A DNA stretch of 64,000 bases, taken from assembly GCA_027482245.1 (NCBI GenBank), contig JAIXWG010000066.1, forward strand, positions 1 to 64,000. Reading direction: 5' to 3'. The translations under genes and the position numbers were made by a program. Shown here piece after piece: positions 25,456 through 34,285 of the stretch. Numbering within the stretch: position 1 is the stretch's first letter; every line of letters begins with the position of its first letter. The stretch comes from Acetobacteraceae bacterium. GTDB lineage: Bacteria; Pseudomonadota; Alphaproteobacteria; Acetobacterales; Acetobacteraceae. The notes beneath the pieces were generated by a model. That model had not been told where the DNA came from, did not search any database, and saw nothing but the letters and a program-made list of their open reading frames with translations.

Positions 25456-25484
25456 AAAAAGGCCGCCCCCTGCCGGGAGCGGCC
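25456..25484 (-). terminator. Rho-independent terminator after rplT
   Basis: On the minus strand GGCCGCTCCC pairs with GGGGGCGGCC around a GGCA loop (10 bp with one T-G wobble), followed by five T. It lies 37 bases after the rplT stop and just upstream of the unknown gene start, so expression of the downstream pheST run would need read-through or its own promoter. Confidence 0.85.
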
Positions 25485-25520
25485 CTCTTGTCTTCGATCA
25501 GCCTGGCGCCCGGAAGGGGC

Positions 25521-25886
25521 TCAGGCCTGCGCGGGGAGGGCGCCCTTCGCCTTTTCGACGATGGCGGCAAAGCCCGCCGCGTCGTCATAGGCGACGGCGG
25601 CCAGCACCTTGCGGTCCATCTCGATCCCGGCGGCCTTCAAGCCCGCGATGAAGCGGGAGTAGGTGATGCCGTGCTCGCGGACCGCGGCGTTGATGCGCTG
25701 GATCCAGAGGCCGCGGAACTCGCGCTTCTTGTTGCGGCGGTCGCGGTAGGCGTATTGCAGCGCCTTCTCGACCCGCTCAAGCGCGGGACGATAGGCGGTG
25801 GAGGACCGGCCGACATAGCCCTCGGCCAGCTTCAGGATCTTCTTGTGACGGGCGTGCTTCGTAACGCCCCGCTTCACACGTGCCAT
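25521..25886 (-). CDS. rplT: 50S ribosomal protein L20
   Basis: A 121-residue basic protein that binds 23S rRNA early in large-subunit assembly. The start [21 protein letters not shown] and the [21 protein letters not shown] segment are invariant L20 features. It lies 15 bases downstream of rpmI. In other bacteria L20 represses its own operon by binding the leader; no clear leader pseudoknot is visible here. A strong terminator follows. Confidence 0.98.
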   Translation of the reverse strand: MARVKRGVTKHARHKKILKLAEGYVGRSSTAYRPALERVEKALQYAYRDRRNKKREFRGLWIQRINAAVREHGITYSRFIAGLKAAGIEMDRKVLAAVAYDDAAGFAAIVEKAKGALPAQA

Positions 25887-25901
25887 GCTCGCGCGCTCCC
25901 C

Positions 25902-26108
25902 TTACCGTGCCGCACCGTAGGGCATCCACTGCTTCACAGTGTCGCCGTCCTGCTTCCGGAGCACGAAGGTGCCGCGATTCTGCAGCTTCATCTTGTTGGT
26001 CTTGGCCGTCAGCATGTGGCGCTTGTTGCCCACGCCAGCCTTGACCTTGCCGGTCGCCGTCAGCGTGAATCGCTTCTTCACGCTGGACTTCGTCTTCATC
26101 TTGGACAT
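25902..26108 (-). CDS. rpmI: 50S ribosomal protein L35
   Basis: A 68-residue basic ribosomal protein. [20 protein letters not shown] and the [18 protein letters not shown] segment identify L35. The ATG at 26108 is preceded by AGGAGGTCCG. It starts the rpmI-rplT pair; infC, often upstream in this operon, is not adjacent here, because the next gene upstream is on the opposite strand. Confidence 0.97.
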   Translation of the reverse strand: MSKMKTKSSVKKRFTLTATGKVKAGVGNKRHMLTAKTNKMKLQNRGTFVLRKQDGDTVKQWMPYGAAR

Positions 26109-26344
26109 TTCGGACCTCCTGGTCGGGTCGGGCACGTCCCACCTTGCACCCTACATCCCTCGCGGGGTTCGGGGCCGCACCATGCGGCGGGGACGCGTAT
26201 CCACGGCCAGGCATGTCCAACACAAGGCCTGGCGCGCGGAGGGCGCCTCATAGCGGCGGGTGCGGCCGGGCGCAATCCCCGGGTATAAGGACGCGGCAGA
26301 ACGGTTGCCTGACCGGCGGCGTTGCAACGGCGGAGGAGAGACCG

Positions 26345-26554
26345 ATGACCGACACCTACATGCAGGAACAGGCCGAGGCGCTGGCCGCGAAGCTCAAGCT
26401 GAACGACGGCAAGACCGGCTATGTGGAGGCGACCGCGGATGGCTTCGCCGTCTACACCCGCCGGAAATGGCCGGGCAAGCAGATCACCAGCTGGGACGGG
26501 CTGCCGGTGGAGTGGCATGAGAATGTCGGTACCAACAAGGCCGCGAACCGGTAG
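26345..26554 (+). CDS. Small conserved-looking hypothetical protein (69 aa)
   Basis: A 69-residue soluble protein (MTDTYMQEQAEALAAKLKLN), followed by a beta-rich stretch (GKTGYVEATADGFAVYTRRKWPG). GGAGGAGAG lies just before the ATG, which supports translation. No family recognised. It lies upstream of a small secreted protein and divergent from rpmI. Confidence 0.65.
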   Translation: MTDTYMQEQAEALAAKLKLNDGKTGYVEATADGFAVYTRRKWPGKQITSWDGLPVEWHENVGTNKAANR

Positions 26555-26564
26555 GGCGGCCCGC

Positions 26565-26906
26565 TTGCGTCCCGCCATCCCCCTGGTCCTGGCCGCGCTC
26601 GCCCTGCCGGCGCAGGCGCAGCCGCAGGACCTTCGCCCCCACAACATCTACGCCTCGCTCGACCCCGATGCGCCGGACCAGGCGACGCTGCGGCGGGTGC
26701 AGGGGGCGCTGACGCGCTGCGGCATCGCCAATGAACAGGATTCCTCGGGCGCCTATGTCGGGCTGCGGACCGGCGTCTACATGGTCATCACCGGGCCGCA
26801 TGCCTCTCCGGCCGCGGCGGCGGCGGAGCTGGCGCGGGCCAAGGGCTGCGGGGTGGAGGGCTATACCCGCCTGGCGCGGCGCCGGCCGGGGGTGATGGAG
26901 GACTGA
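26565..26906 (+). CDS. Small secreted protein, possibly SPOR-like
   Basis: A 113-residue protein if translated from the TTG at 26565, giving a compact signal peptide (MRPAIPLVLAALALPAQAQ) 10 bases after the previous stop and behind AGGGCGG. An upstream ATG at 26523 would overlap the previous gene by 32 bases and lengthen the n-region. The mature part has a SPOR-like pattern: one strand-helix unit around CGIANEQDSS and the VYMVITGPHASPAAAAAELARAKG segment. SPOR domains bind septal peptidoglycan, but the match is weak. No family firmly recognised. Confidence 0.6.
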   Translation: MRPAIPLVLAALALPAQAQPQDLRPHNIYASLDPDAPDQATLRRVQGALTRCGIANEQDSSGAYVGLRTGVYMVITGPHASPAAAAAELARAKGCGVEGYTRLARRRPGVMED

Positions 26907-26989
26907 CGTCCTCAACAATACAGCGCGCTAACCCTCTTTGCACTTTTAGCACCGATTCCAGGGGGTGTTCCGCCCCGCATCCGCCCATG

Positions 26990-27026
26990 AAAAACCCGCC
27001 CTCCACCCGTTCGGGCAAAGGACGGG
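26990..27026 (-). terminator. Rho-independent terminator after the ATP-grasp gene
   Basis: On the minus strand CCCGTCCT pairs with AGGGCGGG (8 bp, one T-G wobble), with an internal CCCGAACGGG in the loop, followed by five T. It lies about 50 bases after the stop of the gene at 27078-28049. Confidence 0.75.
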
Positions 27027-27077
27027 CGCGTGATGTGGAGAACATAACACGAACGCAAGCGCCGTGCCACGGCTTTC

Positions 27078-28049
27078 TCAGGCCGCCTGGGCCAGCACGT
27101 CCCGGCGCAGCAGCGCCGTCAGGTGGGCGGCGATGGCGCCCATGCCGGTCTGCGCGCCCGTCCGGCCCGCGCGGCGCTCCGCATCCCCGTTGTAGTTGGT
27201 GTTGGTGTTCACGTCGTAGGCGAAGGTGTTGCCGTCCCGGTCCGTGATGAACTCGATGGCGCCGACGCCGATGCCGTTGGCCAGCAGGAAGGCCTCCATC
27301 CGGTGGATCAGCGGGTGGCTGAAGCCCTCCCGGATGCTGAACTTGTGCGTCGGCGCCACGGCCGGGCACACGGCACCCTCGCCGATCGCGCAGACATCGG
27401 CGGGGCAGAGCTCGAAGCCCTCGCTCGTGTCCACGCGCACAGCGTAGAGGAAGCGGCCGCCGACGAACTCGGCCCGGGTGATGAAGGGCTCCGGCGCCTC
27501 GATATAGCGCTGCACCAGCCAGATGCCGTCGCGCGGATGCGCCTCCGGATCGCCGGTGATGTCGAGCAGCGCCAGCGCTTCCCGCAGCCCGGCCTCGCTG
27601 TTCACGAGCCGCACGCCGAGCCCCTTGCCGGCACGGTTGTGCTTCAGGATGACGGGGTAGCCGAGCTTCGCCGCGGCTTCCGGGATGTTCTGGCGGCCGA
27701 CCACGGCGATGGTCGCCGGCGTCGGGATGCCATGCGTCGCCAGCGCCTGGTACTGCGCGACCTTGCTGAGTTCCAGCTGCAGCGCGCGGCGGCCATTCAC
27801 CAGCGGGCGGTTGTGGCGTTCCAGCACCTCGATCACCGCGCCGGCGTATTCGGGCGCGTAGAGGTGGCCGCGGGTGTGCGAGGAGGCGCTCATCCGGTTG
27901 TAGAAGACGCCGGCCGGCGGCGGGCGCGTCAGGTCCACGATGCCGGTGTCGAGGAACCATTCCTCATAGGGGGTGCCGAGCGCGTCGAAGGCCGCGCGCA
28001 GCGGCTCCACCCAGGCGTCGTTCTCGTGGATGACATGGACCTTGGTCAC
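27078..28049 (-). CDS. ATP-grasp ligase (RimK/glutathione-synthetase-like)
   Basis: A 323-residue ATP-grasp enzyme that should join a carboxylate to an amine through an acyl-phosphate. Seen are the N-terminal RMSASSHTRGHLYAPEY region, the glycine-rich loop GYPVILKHNRAGKGLGVRLV and the metal-binding end DVNTNTNYNGDAE. A GTG at 28049 (GTGACCAAGGTC) is the best start, with GGAAAG upstream. The next genes upstream encode a metallophosphoesterase and an oligopeptide-binding protein on the same strand, which hints at peptide or amino-acid-conjugate metabolism. The product is unknown. Confidence 0.8.
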   Translation of the reverse strand: MTKVHVIHENDAWVEPLRAAFDALGTPYEEWFLDTGIVDLTRPPPAGVFYNRMSASSHTRGHLYAPEYAGAVIEVLERHNRPLVNGRRALQLELSKVAQYQALATHGIPTPATIAVVGRQNIPEAAAKLGYPVILKHNRAGKGLGVRLVNSEAGLREALALLDITGDPEAHPRDGIWLVQRYIEAPEPFITRAEFVGGRFLYAVRVDTSEGFELCPADVCAIGEGAVCPAVAPTHKFSIREGFSHPLIHRMEAFLLANGIGVGAIEFITDRDGNTFAYDVNTNTNYNGDAERRAGRTGAQTGMGAIAAHLTALLRRDVLAQAA

Positions 28050-28203
28050 GGGCTCGGTCTTTCCCTGCGGCGGCGTTTCGGCCCCAGAGAAGATGATTTT
28101 TCTTCCGCTCCGCAATACCTGCCCGTGCAAAAGAATTTTCTTCCCAAATCTTGGCCGCGGCAGTGAAAACGCTTGCTCCGCGGGGTGGTTGCCCGAGAAG
28201 GGC

Positions 28204-29076
28204 TCACTCCGCCGCGGGCCGGCCTGCCGGCTCCGCCGCGGGCGGGCTTTCCGGCATGTCCCGCAGGAAGCGGTAGCGGCCATGGCCCTTGATGGCGGCC
28301 AGGTCGTGCGGCGCCAGCGGCGGCACGGCGAGCGGCATGACGCTGGCCTCGGCCCCCGCGAAATCCACCACCACGGCGCCGACCGCCGGGCGCCCGCCAT
28401 GGTCCCCGCTGCCCAGGAAGGCCAGCGCCGGCAGCCAGAGGTGCCGGATGCCGCCCACCACGCGGTCGCGTTCCGCATGCAGGTGGCCGCTGACGACCAT
28501 CGTAACGCGGTGCCGGCGCAGCAGCGCCAGCAGCGCGGCGCGGGGCCCGGGGGTGATGCAGGACGCGGTCTCGGCCGTCTCACCCTCATCCTCGATGAAC
28601 AGCGGCTTGTGCAGCACCAGCGCGATGCGGCGGTAGGAGGAGGCGATGAGGCGCCCCTCCAGCCAGTCCCACTGCTCCCGTTCGCGGTCGAGGCCCGATC
28701 CGAAGAGCTGGGCGTTCACACCCAGCAGCCGCCAGGCGCCGGCATCGAGGGCGAAGCGGTCCGTGCCGAAGCGCGCATCCCAGCGATCCAGCCGCGCCTC
28801 GTTCACGAGCTGCGCGGGGTCCTGGCCCGGCGGTTCGTCGCCGACATCGTGGTTGCCGGGCAGCGCCAGGACAGGGGTGCGGAGCCTGGCCAGCGCGGCG
28901 CGGGCGAAATCCATCTCCGCATCGCTGTCGGGGCCGTTGATGCAGAGGTCGCCGTTCACGACGACGGCCTCCGCCCCCGCCGCATCGGCGGCGTCCCGCG
29001 CCAGCCGGAAATTCTCCCAGAAGAAGCCATGCGTCGGGGAGAGGTGGAGGTCGGAAAGGAAGACGATCCTGCTCAT
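28204..29076 (-). CDS. Metallophosphoesterase
   Basis: A 290-residue calcineurin-like phosphoesterase. The di-metal site is complete: SDLHLSPTHG, VVNGDLCIN, LALPGNHDVGD, LVLHKPLF and SGHLHAERD. No signal peptide, so cytoplasmic; substrates of such enzymes range from cyclic nucleotides to phospholipid headgroups. The C-terminal tail (MPESPPAAEPAGRPAAE) is low-complexity. It starts 8 bases after the stop of the binding-protein gene, so the two form one transcript. Confidence 0.9.
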   Translation of the reverse strand: MSRIVFLSDLHLSPTHGFFWENFRLARDAADAAGAEAVVVNGDLCINGPDSDAEMDFARAALARLRTPVLALPGNHDVGDEPPGQDPAQLVNEARLDRWDARFGTDRFALDAGAWRLLGVNAQLFGSGLDREREQWDWLEGRLIASSYRRIALVLHKPLFIEDEGETAETASCITPGPRAALLALLRRHRVTMVVSGHLHAERDRVVGGIRHLWLPALAFLGSGDHGGRPAVGAVVVDFAGAEASVMPLAVPPLAPHDLAAIKGHGRYRFLRDMPESPPAAEPAGRPAAE

Positions 29077-29084
29077 GGTGGTCC

Positions 29085-30635
29085 TCAGGCGAAGGAGAGC
29101 TGGGAGGCGCGGAAATCCATGAAGTAGAGCGGCGGGTGGCTCCACCGGATGGATCGCCGCTTCGCGAGGTATTCGCGGACGGGGTAGAGGATCAGCGCCG
29201 GGGCCTCGGCCTCGAACTCGTCCATCAGGGCGAGGAAGAGGCGCCGGCGCTCCGCGGGATCGGCCGCGACGCGCAGCGCATCGACGATCTCGTTGAAGCG
29301 CACGGGCTGCCAGAAGCCGGCCTGCTGCAGGGAGTAGTCGCGGGCGAGATGCACGGCGAGGCCGCCGCCCAGCGGATCGGGGAAGCGGAAGGCGATGGAG
29401 GTGGGGCGGATATCGGCGCCGGGCTGGGTGATCAGCGCCAGATTCTCCCGCGTCTCCAGCTTCGTGTTGATGCCGACGGCCAGCCACATCTGCTGGATCA
29501 CCTGCACGGCCTGGAGCATCTGCAGGTAGTAGCCCGGCGCGATGCGGATGATGAGTTCCTCCCCCCGGTAGCCCGCTTCCCGCAGCAGGCGGCGGGAGAG
29601 GTCGGGGTCGAAGGCGAAGCCGCGGCGGTTGGCGTCATACAGGTCGCCGAAGGCCGGGATCTGCAAGGCGCGCATCGGCCGGAAGGAGGGGCCCCAGAGG
29701 CTGCGGCCCAGGCTTTCGGTATCGACGGCGTGGTTCAGCGCGCGCCGCACCCGCGCATCCCGCAGGAAGGGGCGGCGGGTGTCGTAGTAGAGGATATGCG
29801 CGAAATCGAGCGCGACATCGACGCCCTCGATCGTCGGGTTCCGGTCCAGCCCCTCGATCTGCTCGGGCAGCAGGTTGGTGACGATGTCGTAGTCCCCGGC
29901 GCGCAGGCCGGCGAGGCGGGAGGAGGCTTCGGGCACCACCGTGAACACGACCTGCTTCGCCGGCGGGCGGCCGCCCCAATACTCGTCATGGGCGTCGAGC
30001 GTCACGCGCTGGTCGCGCTGGAAGCCCGCGACGCGGTAGGGGCCGGTGCCGATGGGGCGCGCCCGCATCCCCTGCAACCCGCTCTCCACATAGGCGGCCG
30101 CGCTGTGGATCCAGCCGCCATAGGCCGCGAGCCGCTGGGGCATGACGGCGTCGGGCGTGCGGGTGCGGAACACCACGCGGTGCGGGCCATTGGCATCGAC
30201 GCCGGCCAGGTGGCCGAAGTTCACGCGGCCCTCGAAGGTCTGCACCTGCGGGCCCCACATGCGCTCCGCCGAGAAGGTGGAGAGCACGTCGGCGCTGGTC
30301 ATCAGCCCGCCATCATGCAGCCGGGCATCGGGGCGAAGCGTCGCGACCCAGGTGAGGGGATCGCGCTGTTGCAGGGTGGTGGCCAGGAAGGGCGCCAGGC
30401 GCTGGCCGCCATCCCGCGCCTCGGCCGCGAAATCCCGGCGCCAGAGCGTGTCGAAGACGTTGCCGGTGACGCGCAGCCCGACATTGGAGATGGCCTCCAG
30501 CGGCTCCAGCGTTGGCGGCAGGGCCTGCACGGCGACGCGCAGCACGGGGCGCGTATCGGCCTGCGCGCCGGCCACGCGCGGCAGCAGGGCGGGCAGGGCC
30601 AGGGAGGCCTCGAGAATCGCGCGGCGGGTGGGCAT
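29085..30635 (-). CDS. ABC transporter substrate-binding protein, family 5 (oligopeptide type)
   Basis: A 516-residue periplasmic binding protein. The signal peptide MPTRRAILEASLALPALLP (TRR, twin-arginine-like) ends near AGAQA. Family-5 features: an early LEPLEAISNVGLRVTGNVFDTL, the VSEAERMWGP-like region (here SAERMWGPQ) and RARPIGTGPYRVAGFQRD. It binds peptides, nickel complexes or sugars in other bacteria. Its permease and ATPase genes are absent here, so it is an orphan or works with a distant transporter. It is first in a run with the phosphoesterase. Confidence 0.9.
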   Translation of the reverse strand: MPTRRAILEASLALPALLPRVAGAQADTRPVLRVAVQALPPTLEPLEAISNVGLRVTGNVFDTLWRRDFAAEARDGGQRLAPFLATTLQQRDPLTWVATLRPDARLHDGGLMTSADVLSTFSAERMWGPQVQTFEGRVNFGHLAGVDANGPHRVVFRTRTPDAVMPQRLAAYGGWIHSAAAYVESGLQGMRARPIGTGPYRVAGFQRDQRVTLDAHDEYWGGRPPAKQVVFTVVPEASSRLAGLRAGDYDIVTNLLPEQIEGLDRNPTIEGVDVALDFAHILYYDTRRPFLRDARVRRALNHAVDTESLGRSLWGPSFRPMRALQIPAFGDLYDANRRGFAFDPDLSRRLLREAGYRGEELIIRIAPGYYLQMLQAVQVIQQMWLAVGINTKLETRENLALITQPGADIRPTSIAFRFPDPLGGGLAVHLARDYSLQQAGFWQPVRFNEIVDALRVAADPAERRRLFLALMDEFEAEAPALILYPVREYLAKRRSIRWSHPPLYFMDFRASQLSFA

Positions 30636-30765
30636 GGCGGCCTCCTTCGTCGGCGCGGTTTGTAGGGGAGGCCCGCGACAGGCCGATGACGGGTCGCGGT
30701 CGGGCGCGTGACGGCGGGACGGCCGGGTTCCAACAGGGGTGGGGGCGCTCTATATGCGATGCGTG

Positions 30766-31596
30766 ATGATCCCCTTCCGCAAGATGCATGGCCTGGGCAA
30801 CGACTTTGTCGTGTTGGATGGGCGTGACCGCGACCTGGGGCTGACGCCGCGCCAGGCGGCCGGGATCGCGGACCGGCATTTCGGCATCGGCTGCGACCAG
30901 TTCATCGTCATGGAGCCGCCGCCGCCGGGCTCCGATGTATTCATGCGCATCCGCAACCCCGATGGCAGCGAGGCCGGGGCCTGCGGCAATGCGACGCGCT
31001 GCATCGCCTCCCTCGTCGCGGACCAGTTGGGCAAGGACCGCGTCGTCGTCCGCACCATCGCCGGCGAATTGCCGGTGGAGCGCCTGCCGGGCGGGCTCTG
31101 GCGCGCCGACATGGGCCCGGCGCGGCTCGGCTGGCAGGACGTGCCGCTGGCGCAGGAGGCCGACACGCTGCATGTGCCGCTCGCCCTCGGCCCGGTCGCT
31201 GACCCGGCGGCGTGCTCCATGGGCAATCCGCACGCGACCTTCTTCGTGGACGACCTCGACGCCATTCCGGTGCGGGAGATCGGGCCGCGGCTCGAGACTC
31301 ACCCGATCTTCCCCGACCGCGCCAATATCGGCTTCGCGCAGGTACTGTCGCCGGACCACATCCGGCTGGTGATCTGGGAACGCGGTGCGGGGCTGACGCT
31401 GGCCTGCGGGTCCGGCGCCTGCGCCACCATCGTCAACGCCCATCGCCGCGGCCTGACGGGCCGGCGCGCCACCATCACCATGCCGGGCGGCGATTTGGTG
31501 ATGGAATGGCGGGACGGCGACGGCCACGTGCTGATGACCGGCCCCGTCGCGACGAGCTTCACGGGCCAGCTGGACCCCGCGGCCTTCGGCGCATGA
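30766..31596 (+). CDS. dapF: Diaminopimelate epimerase
   Basis: A 276-residue cofactor-free epimerase converting LL- to meso-diaminopimelate for lysine and peptidoglycan synthesis. Both catalytic cysteines are visible, in [10 protein letters not shown] and [10 protein letters not shown], with the [13 protein letters not shown] start. I used the ATG at 30766 (MIPFRKMHG); an ATG at 30754 would add four residues. Its stop shares bases with the next gene's start (ATGA), so it is coupled to mtaB. Confidence 0.95.
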   Translation: MIPFRKMHGLGNDFVVLDGRDRDLGLTPRQAAGIADRHFGIGCDQFIVMEPPPPGSDVFMRIRNPDGSEAGACGNATRCIASLVADQLGKDRVVVRTIAGELPVERLPGGLWRADMGPARLGWQDVPLAQEADTLHVPLALGPVADPAACSMGNPHATFFVDDLDAIPVREIGPRLETHPIFPDRANIGFAQVLSPDHIRLVIWERGAGLTLACGSGACATIVNAHRRGLTGRRATITMPGGDLVMEWRDGDGHVLMTGPVATSFTGQLDPAAFGA

Positions 31597-32828
31597 TGCC
31601 GGAGGTCCTGACCTTCGGCTGCCGGCTCAACGCGTATGAATCGGCCGCCATGCGGGGGCTGGCCGCGCAGGCGGGGCACGGGGAGGGTACCGTGCTGGTC
31701 AACACCTGCGCCGTGACGGCGGAGGCGGAGGCGCAGGCGCGCCAGGCGATCCGCCGCGTGGCGCGCGAACGCCCCGGGTCCCGCATCATCGTCACCGGCT
31801 GCGCCGCGCAGATCGCCCCGGATGCCTGGGCCGCGCTGCCGGGCGTCGTGCGCGTGATCGGCAATGGGGAGAAGCTGAAGCCCGAGGCCTGGGCCGCCCC
31901 CGCCGGGCCGGTGCCCGCCCTCGATGCCGCGCCGCTCGCCCCGCCACTCGTCACGGAATTCGCGGGGCGCGCGCGCGCCATGCTGCAGGTCCAGCAGGGC
32001 TGCGACCATCGCTGCACCTTCTGCGTCATCCCCCAGGGGCGGGGGCCGTCGCGCTCCGTGCCGCTCGGCGCGCTGGTGGAGCAGGCGCGGGCGCTGGTGG
32101 CGGCGGGGTACCGGGAGGTGGTGCTGACCGGCGTGGACATCGCGAGCTACGGGCCGGACCTGCCGGGCCGGCCGACGCTCGGCCAGGCGGTGCGGCGGCT
32201 GCTGGCGCTGGTGCCGGAACTGCCGCGGCTGCGGCTGTCTTCCATCGATCCCGCGGGGATGGATGACGACCTCTGGCGGCTGCTGGCGGAGGAGCCTCGG
32301 CTGATGCCGCATCTCCACCTCTCCCTCCAGCATGGGGATGATTTGATCCTGAAGCGCATGCGCCGCCGGCATTCGCGTGCCGATGCGCTGGCGCTGGCGC
32401 GGCGGGCGCGGGAGCTTCGGCCGGGCATTGCGCTCGGCGCCGACCTCATCGCCGGCTTCCCGACGGAGGACGAGGCGCAGTTCGCGCGGATGCTGGCGCT
32501 GGTGGAGGAGGCCGACCTCTCCTTCCTCCATGTCTTCCCCTATTCCGAACGTCCCGGCACCGCCGCCGCGCGCATGCCGCCGGTGCCCGTGCCGGTGCGG
32601 CGGGAACGGGCGGCACGGCTTCGGGAAGCGGGGCGGCAGGCGGCGCGGCGCTTCCACGCCGGCCGGCTGGGGGCGGAGGAGCGCGTGCTGTTCGAGGCCT
32701 CCGGCCGCGGGCATTCCGAGCATTTCGCGCCGGTGCGCCTGGCGGAGGGGCGCGGGATGGCCGGCGAACTGCGCCGGCTCCGCGTCGTTGGCGTGGACGA
32801 CCAGGGCCTGATCGCGGAGGCGGCGTAG
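31593..32828 (+). CDS. mtaB: tRNA (N6-threonylcarbamoyladenosine37) methylthiotransferase MtaB-like
   Basis: A 411-residue radical-SAM enzyme that adds a methylthio group to t6A37 of tRNA. The N-terminal UPF0004 cluster cysteines lie in [22 protein letters not shown] and VTGCAAQ; the radical-SAM motif is [19 protein letters not shown] short C-terminal TRAM-like region follows. It overlaps dapF by 4 bases, and ftsY follows 5 bases downstream. The order dapF-mtaB-ftsY fits a housekeeping operon of alphaproteobacteria. Confidence 0.93.
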   Translation: MMPEVLTFGCRLNAYESAAMRGLAAQAGHGEGTVLVNTCAVTAEAEAQARQAIRRVARERPGSRIIVTGCAAQIAPDAWAALPGVVRVIGNGEKLKPEAWAAPAGPVPALDAAPLAPPLVTEFAGRARAMLQVQQGCDHRCTFCVIPQGRGPSRSVPLGALVEQARALVAAGYREVVLTGVDIASYGPDLPGRPTLGQAVRRLLALVPELPRLRLSSIDPAGMDDDLWRLLAEEPRLMPHLHLSLQHGDDLILKRMRRRHSRADALALARRARELRPGIALGADLIAGFPTEDEAQFARMLALVEEADLSFLHVFPYSERPGTAAARMPPVPVPVRRERAARLREAGRQAARRFHAGRLGAEERVLFEASGRGHSEHFAPVRLAEGRGMAGELRRLRVVGVDDQGLIAEAA

Positions 32829-32833
32829 CATCC

Positions 32834-34108
32834 ATGGCACTCAAGGGCCTCTGGGACCGCATCCGCGGCAAGGAACCGGCACCCACGCCGCCGCCGGAAC
32901 AGCCGGGGCATCCGCCGCAGCTCTACCCGCCGGGCAATGCGGTGCCGGAGCAGGCGCCGGTGCTGCCCGTGCCCGCCGTGCCGCCCGCCGCCGGCACCGC
33001 GCCGGATTTCGAGGCACGGCTGCCCGAGCCTGCCGCGCCGCCCCCGGTGGTGGAGACGCCACACGTCGCGCCCACCGACGACGGCGCCGCGCTGCGGGAG
33101 GCGCTGGCGCGCAGCGTGCCGGAGACGCAGCCCGAACCCGAACCTGCGCCCGAACCTCAGGCGGCGCCGGAGCCGGAGGAGGTTGCGAAGGGCGGCTGGT
33201 TCTCCCGCCTCAAGGCCGGGCTGTCGCGCTCCACCGCGCGGCTGACGGACGCCATCACCACGGTCTTCCGCAAGCGCCGCCTGGATGAGGAAGCGCTGGA
33301 GGAGCTGGAGGAGACGCTGATCGCCGCCGACCTCGGCGTGGCGGCATCGCGCCGCATCGTGGAGGGCTTCCGCCGGACGCGCTTCGGGCGCGAGGTGACG
33401 GATGAGGAGGTGAAGGCGGCGCTGGCGGAGGCGATCGCCGAGATCCTGGTCCCCGTCGCGCAGCCGCTGGCGATCGATCGCGGGCACGCCCCGCATGTCG
33501 TGCTGATGGTCGGCGTGAACGGCACGGGCAAGACGACGACCATCGCCAAGCTCGGCCAGCAGTATCGCGACCAGGGGCTGAAGGTGATGTTCGCCGCCGG
33601 CGACACCTTCCGCGCCGCCGCGGTGGAGCAGCTGCAGATCTGGGGGGATCGCACGGGCTGCGCCGTCGTCGCGCCGGCGAAGCAGGGCGCCGATGCCGCG
33701 GGCCTCGCGCATGACGCGCTGGCGCGGGCGAAGGCCGAGGGCGTCGATGTGCTGCTGGTCGATACCGCCGGGCGGCTGCACATCAAGTCGGCGCTGATGG
33801 AGGAGCTGCGGAAGATCATCCGCGTCATGCGCAAGCTCGACCCGACGGCGCCGCATTCCGTGCTGCTGACGCTGGACGCGACGACGGGCCAGAACGCGAT
33901 CCAGCAGGTGCGCATCTTCAAGGAGATGGTGGAGGTCTCCGGCCTGGCGGTCACCAAGCTCGACGGCAGCGCCAAGGGCGGCGTGGTGGTGGCGCTGGCG
34001 CAGGAGATCGGGCTGCCGGTGCACATGGTGGGGGTCGGGGAGAAGGCGGCCGATCTCCGCCCCTTCACGGCAAGGGATTTCGCGCGGGGGCTGGTCGGGC
34101 TGGGCTGA
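32834..34108 (+). CDS. ftsY: Signal recognition particle receptor FtsY
   Basis: A 424-residue GTPase that docks SRP-ribosome complexes at the membrane. Residues 1-120 are a proline- and glutamate-rich, probably disordered A domain (EPEPAPEPQAAPEPEE). The N domain begins near GWFSRLKAGLSRST; the G domain has GVNGTGKTTTIAKLG, VDTAGRLHIK and TKLDGSAKGGV. Last gene of the dapF-mtaB-ftsY run. Ordinary except for the length of the disordered tail. Confidence 0.97.
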   Translation: MALKGLWDRIRGKEPAPTPPPEQPGHPPQLYPPGNAVPEQAPVLPVPAVPPAAGTAPDFEARLPEPAAPPPVVETPHVAPTDDGAALREALARSVPETQPEPEPAPEPQAAPEPEEVAKGGWFSRLKAGLSRSTARLTDAITTVFRKRRLDEEALEELEETLIAADLGVAASRRIVEGFRRTRFGREVTDEEVKAALAEAIAEILVPVAQPLAIDRGHAPHVVLMVGVNGTGKTTTIAKLGQQYRDQGLKVMFAAGDTFRAAAVEQLQIWGDRTGCAVVAPAKQGADAAGLAHDALARAKAEGVDVLLVDTAGRLHIKSALMEELRKIIRVMRKLDPTAPHSVLLTLDATTGQNAIQQVRIFKEMVEVSGLAVTKLDGSAKGGVVVALAQEIGLPVHMVGVGEKAADLRPFTARDFARGLVGLG

Positions 34109-34285
34109 GCCTGCCCACTCCCATGGCAGTACTCACGGAAACGCGAGAATAATGACGGCGGCGACACTCAACCGTTCGTGAAAATCCGCACAACTGTTTC
34201 GCCTTGTTCATGGTCCCACAGCGCGCGAAACAGCGGGAGATATTCGCGCCTGACGAGAGAGGGCGCGTCAGGGGATCGCCGTCTC

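Noticed and set aside
28204-28245. GC-rich end of the metallophosphoesterase gene as a fifth copy of the dispersed repeat
   Set aside because: It shares composition but lacks the AA-loop hairpin, the GCGAAGSCAAG box and the TGAGG tail; it is best read as the coding low-complexity tail.
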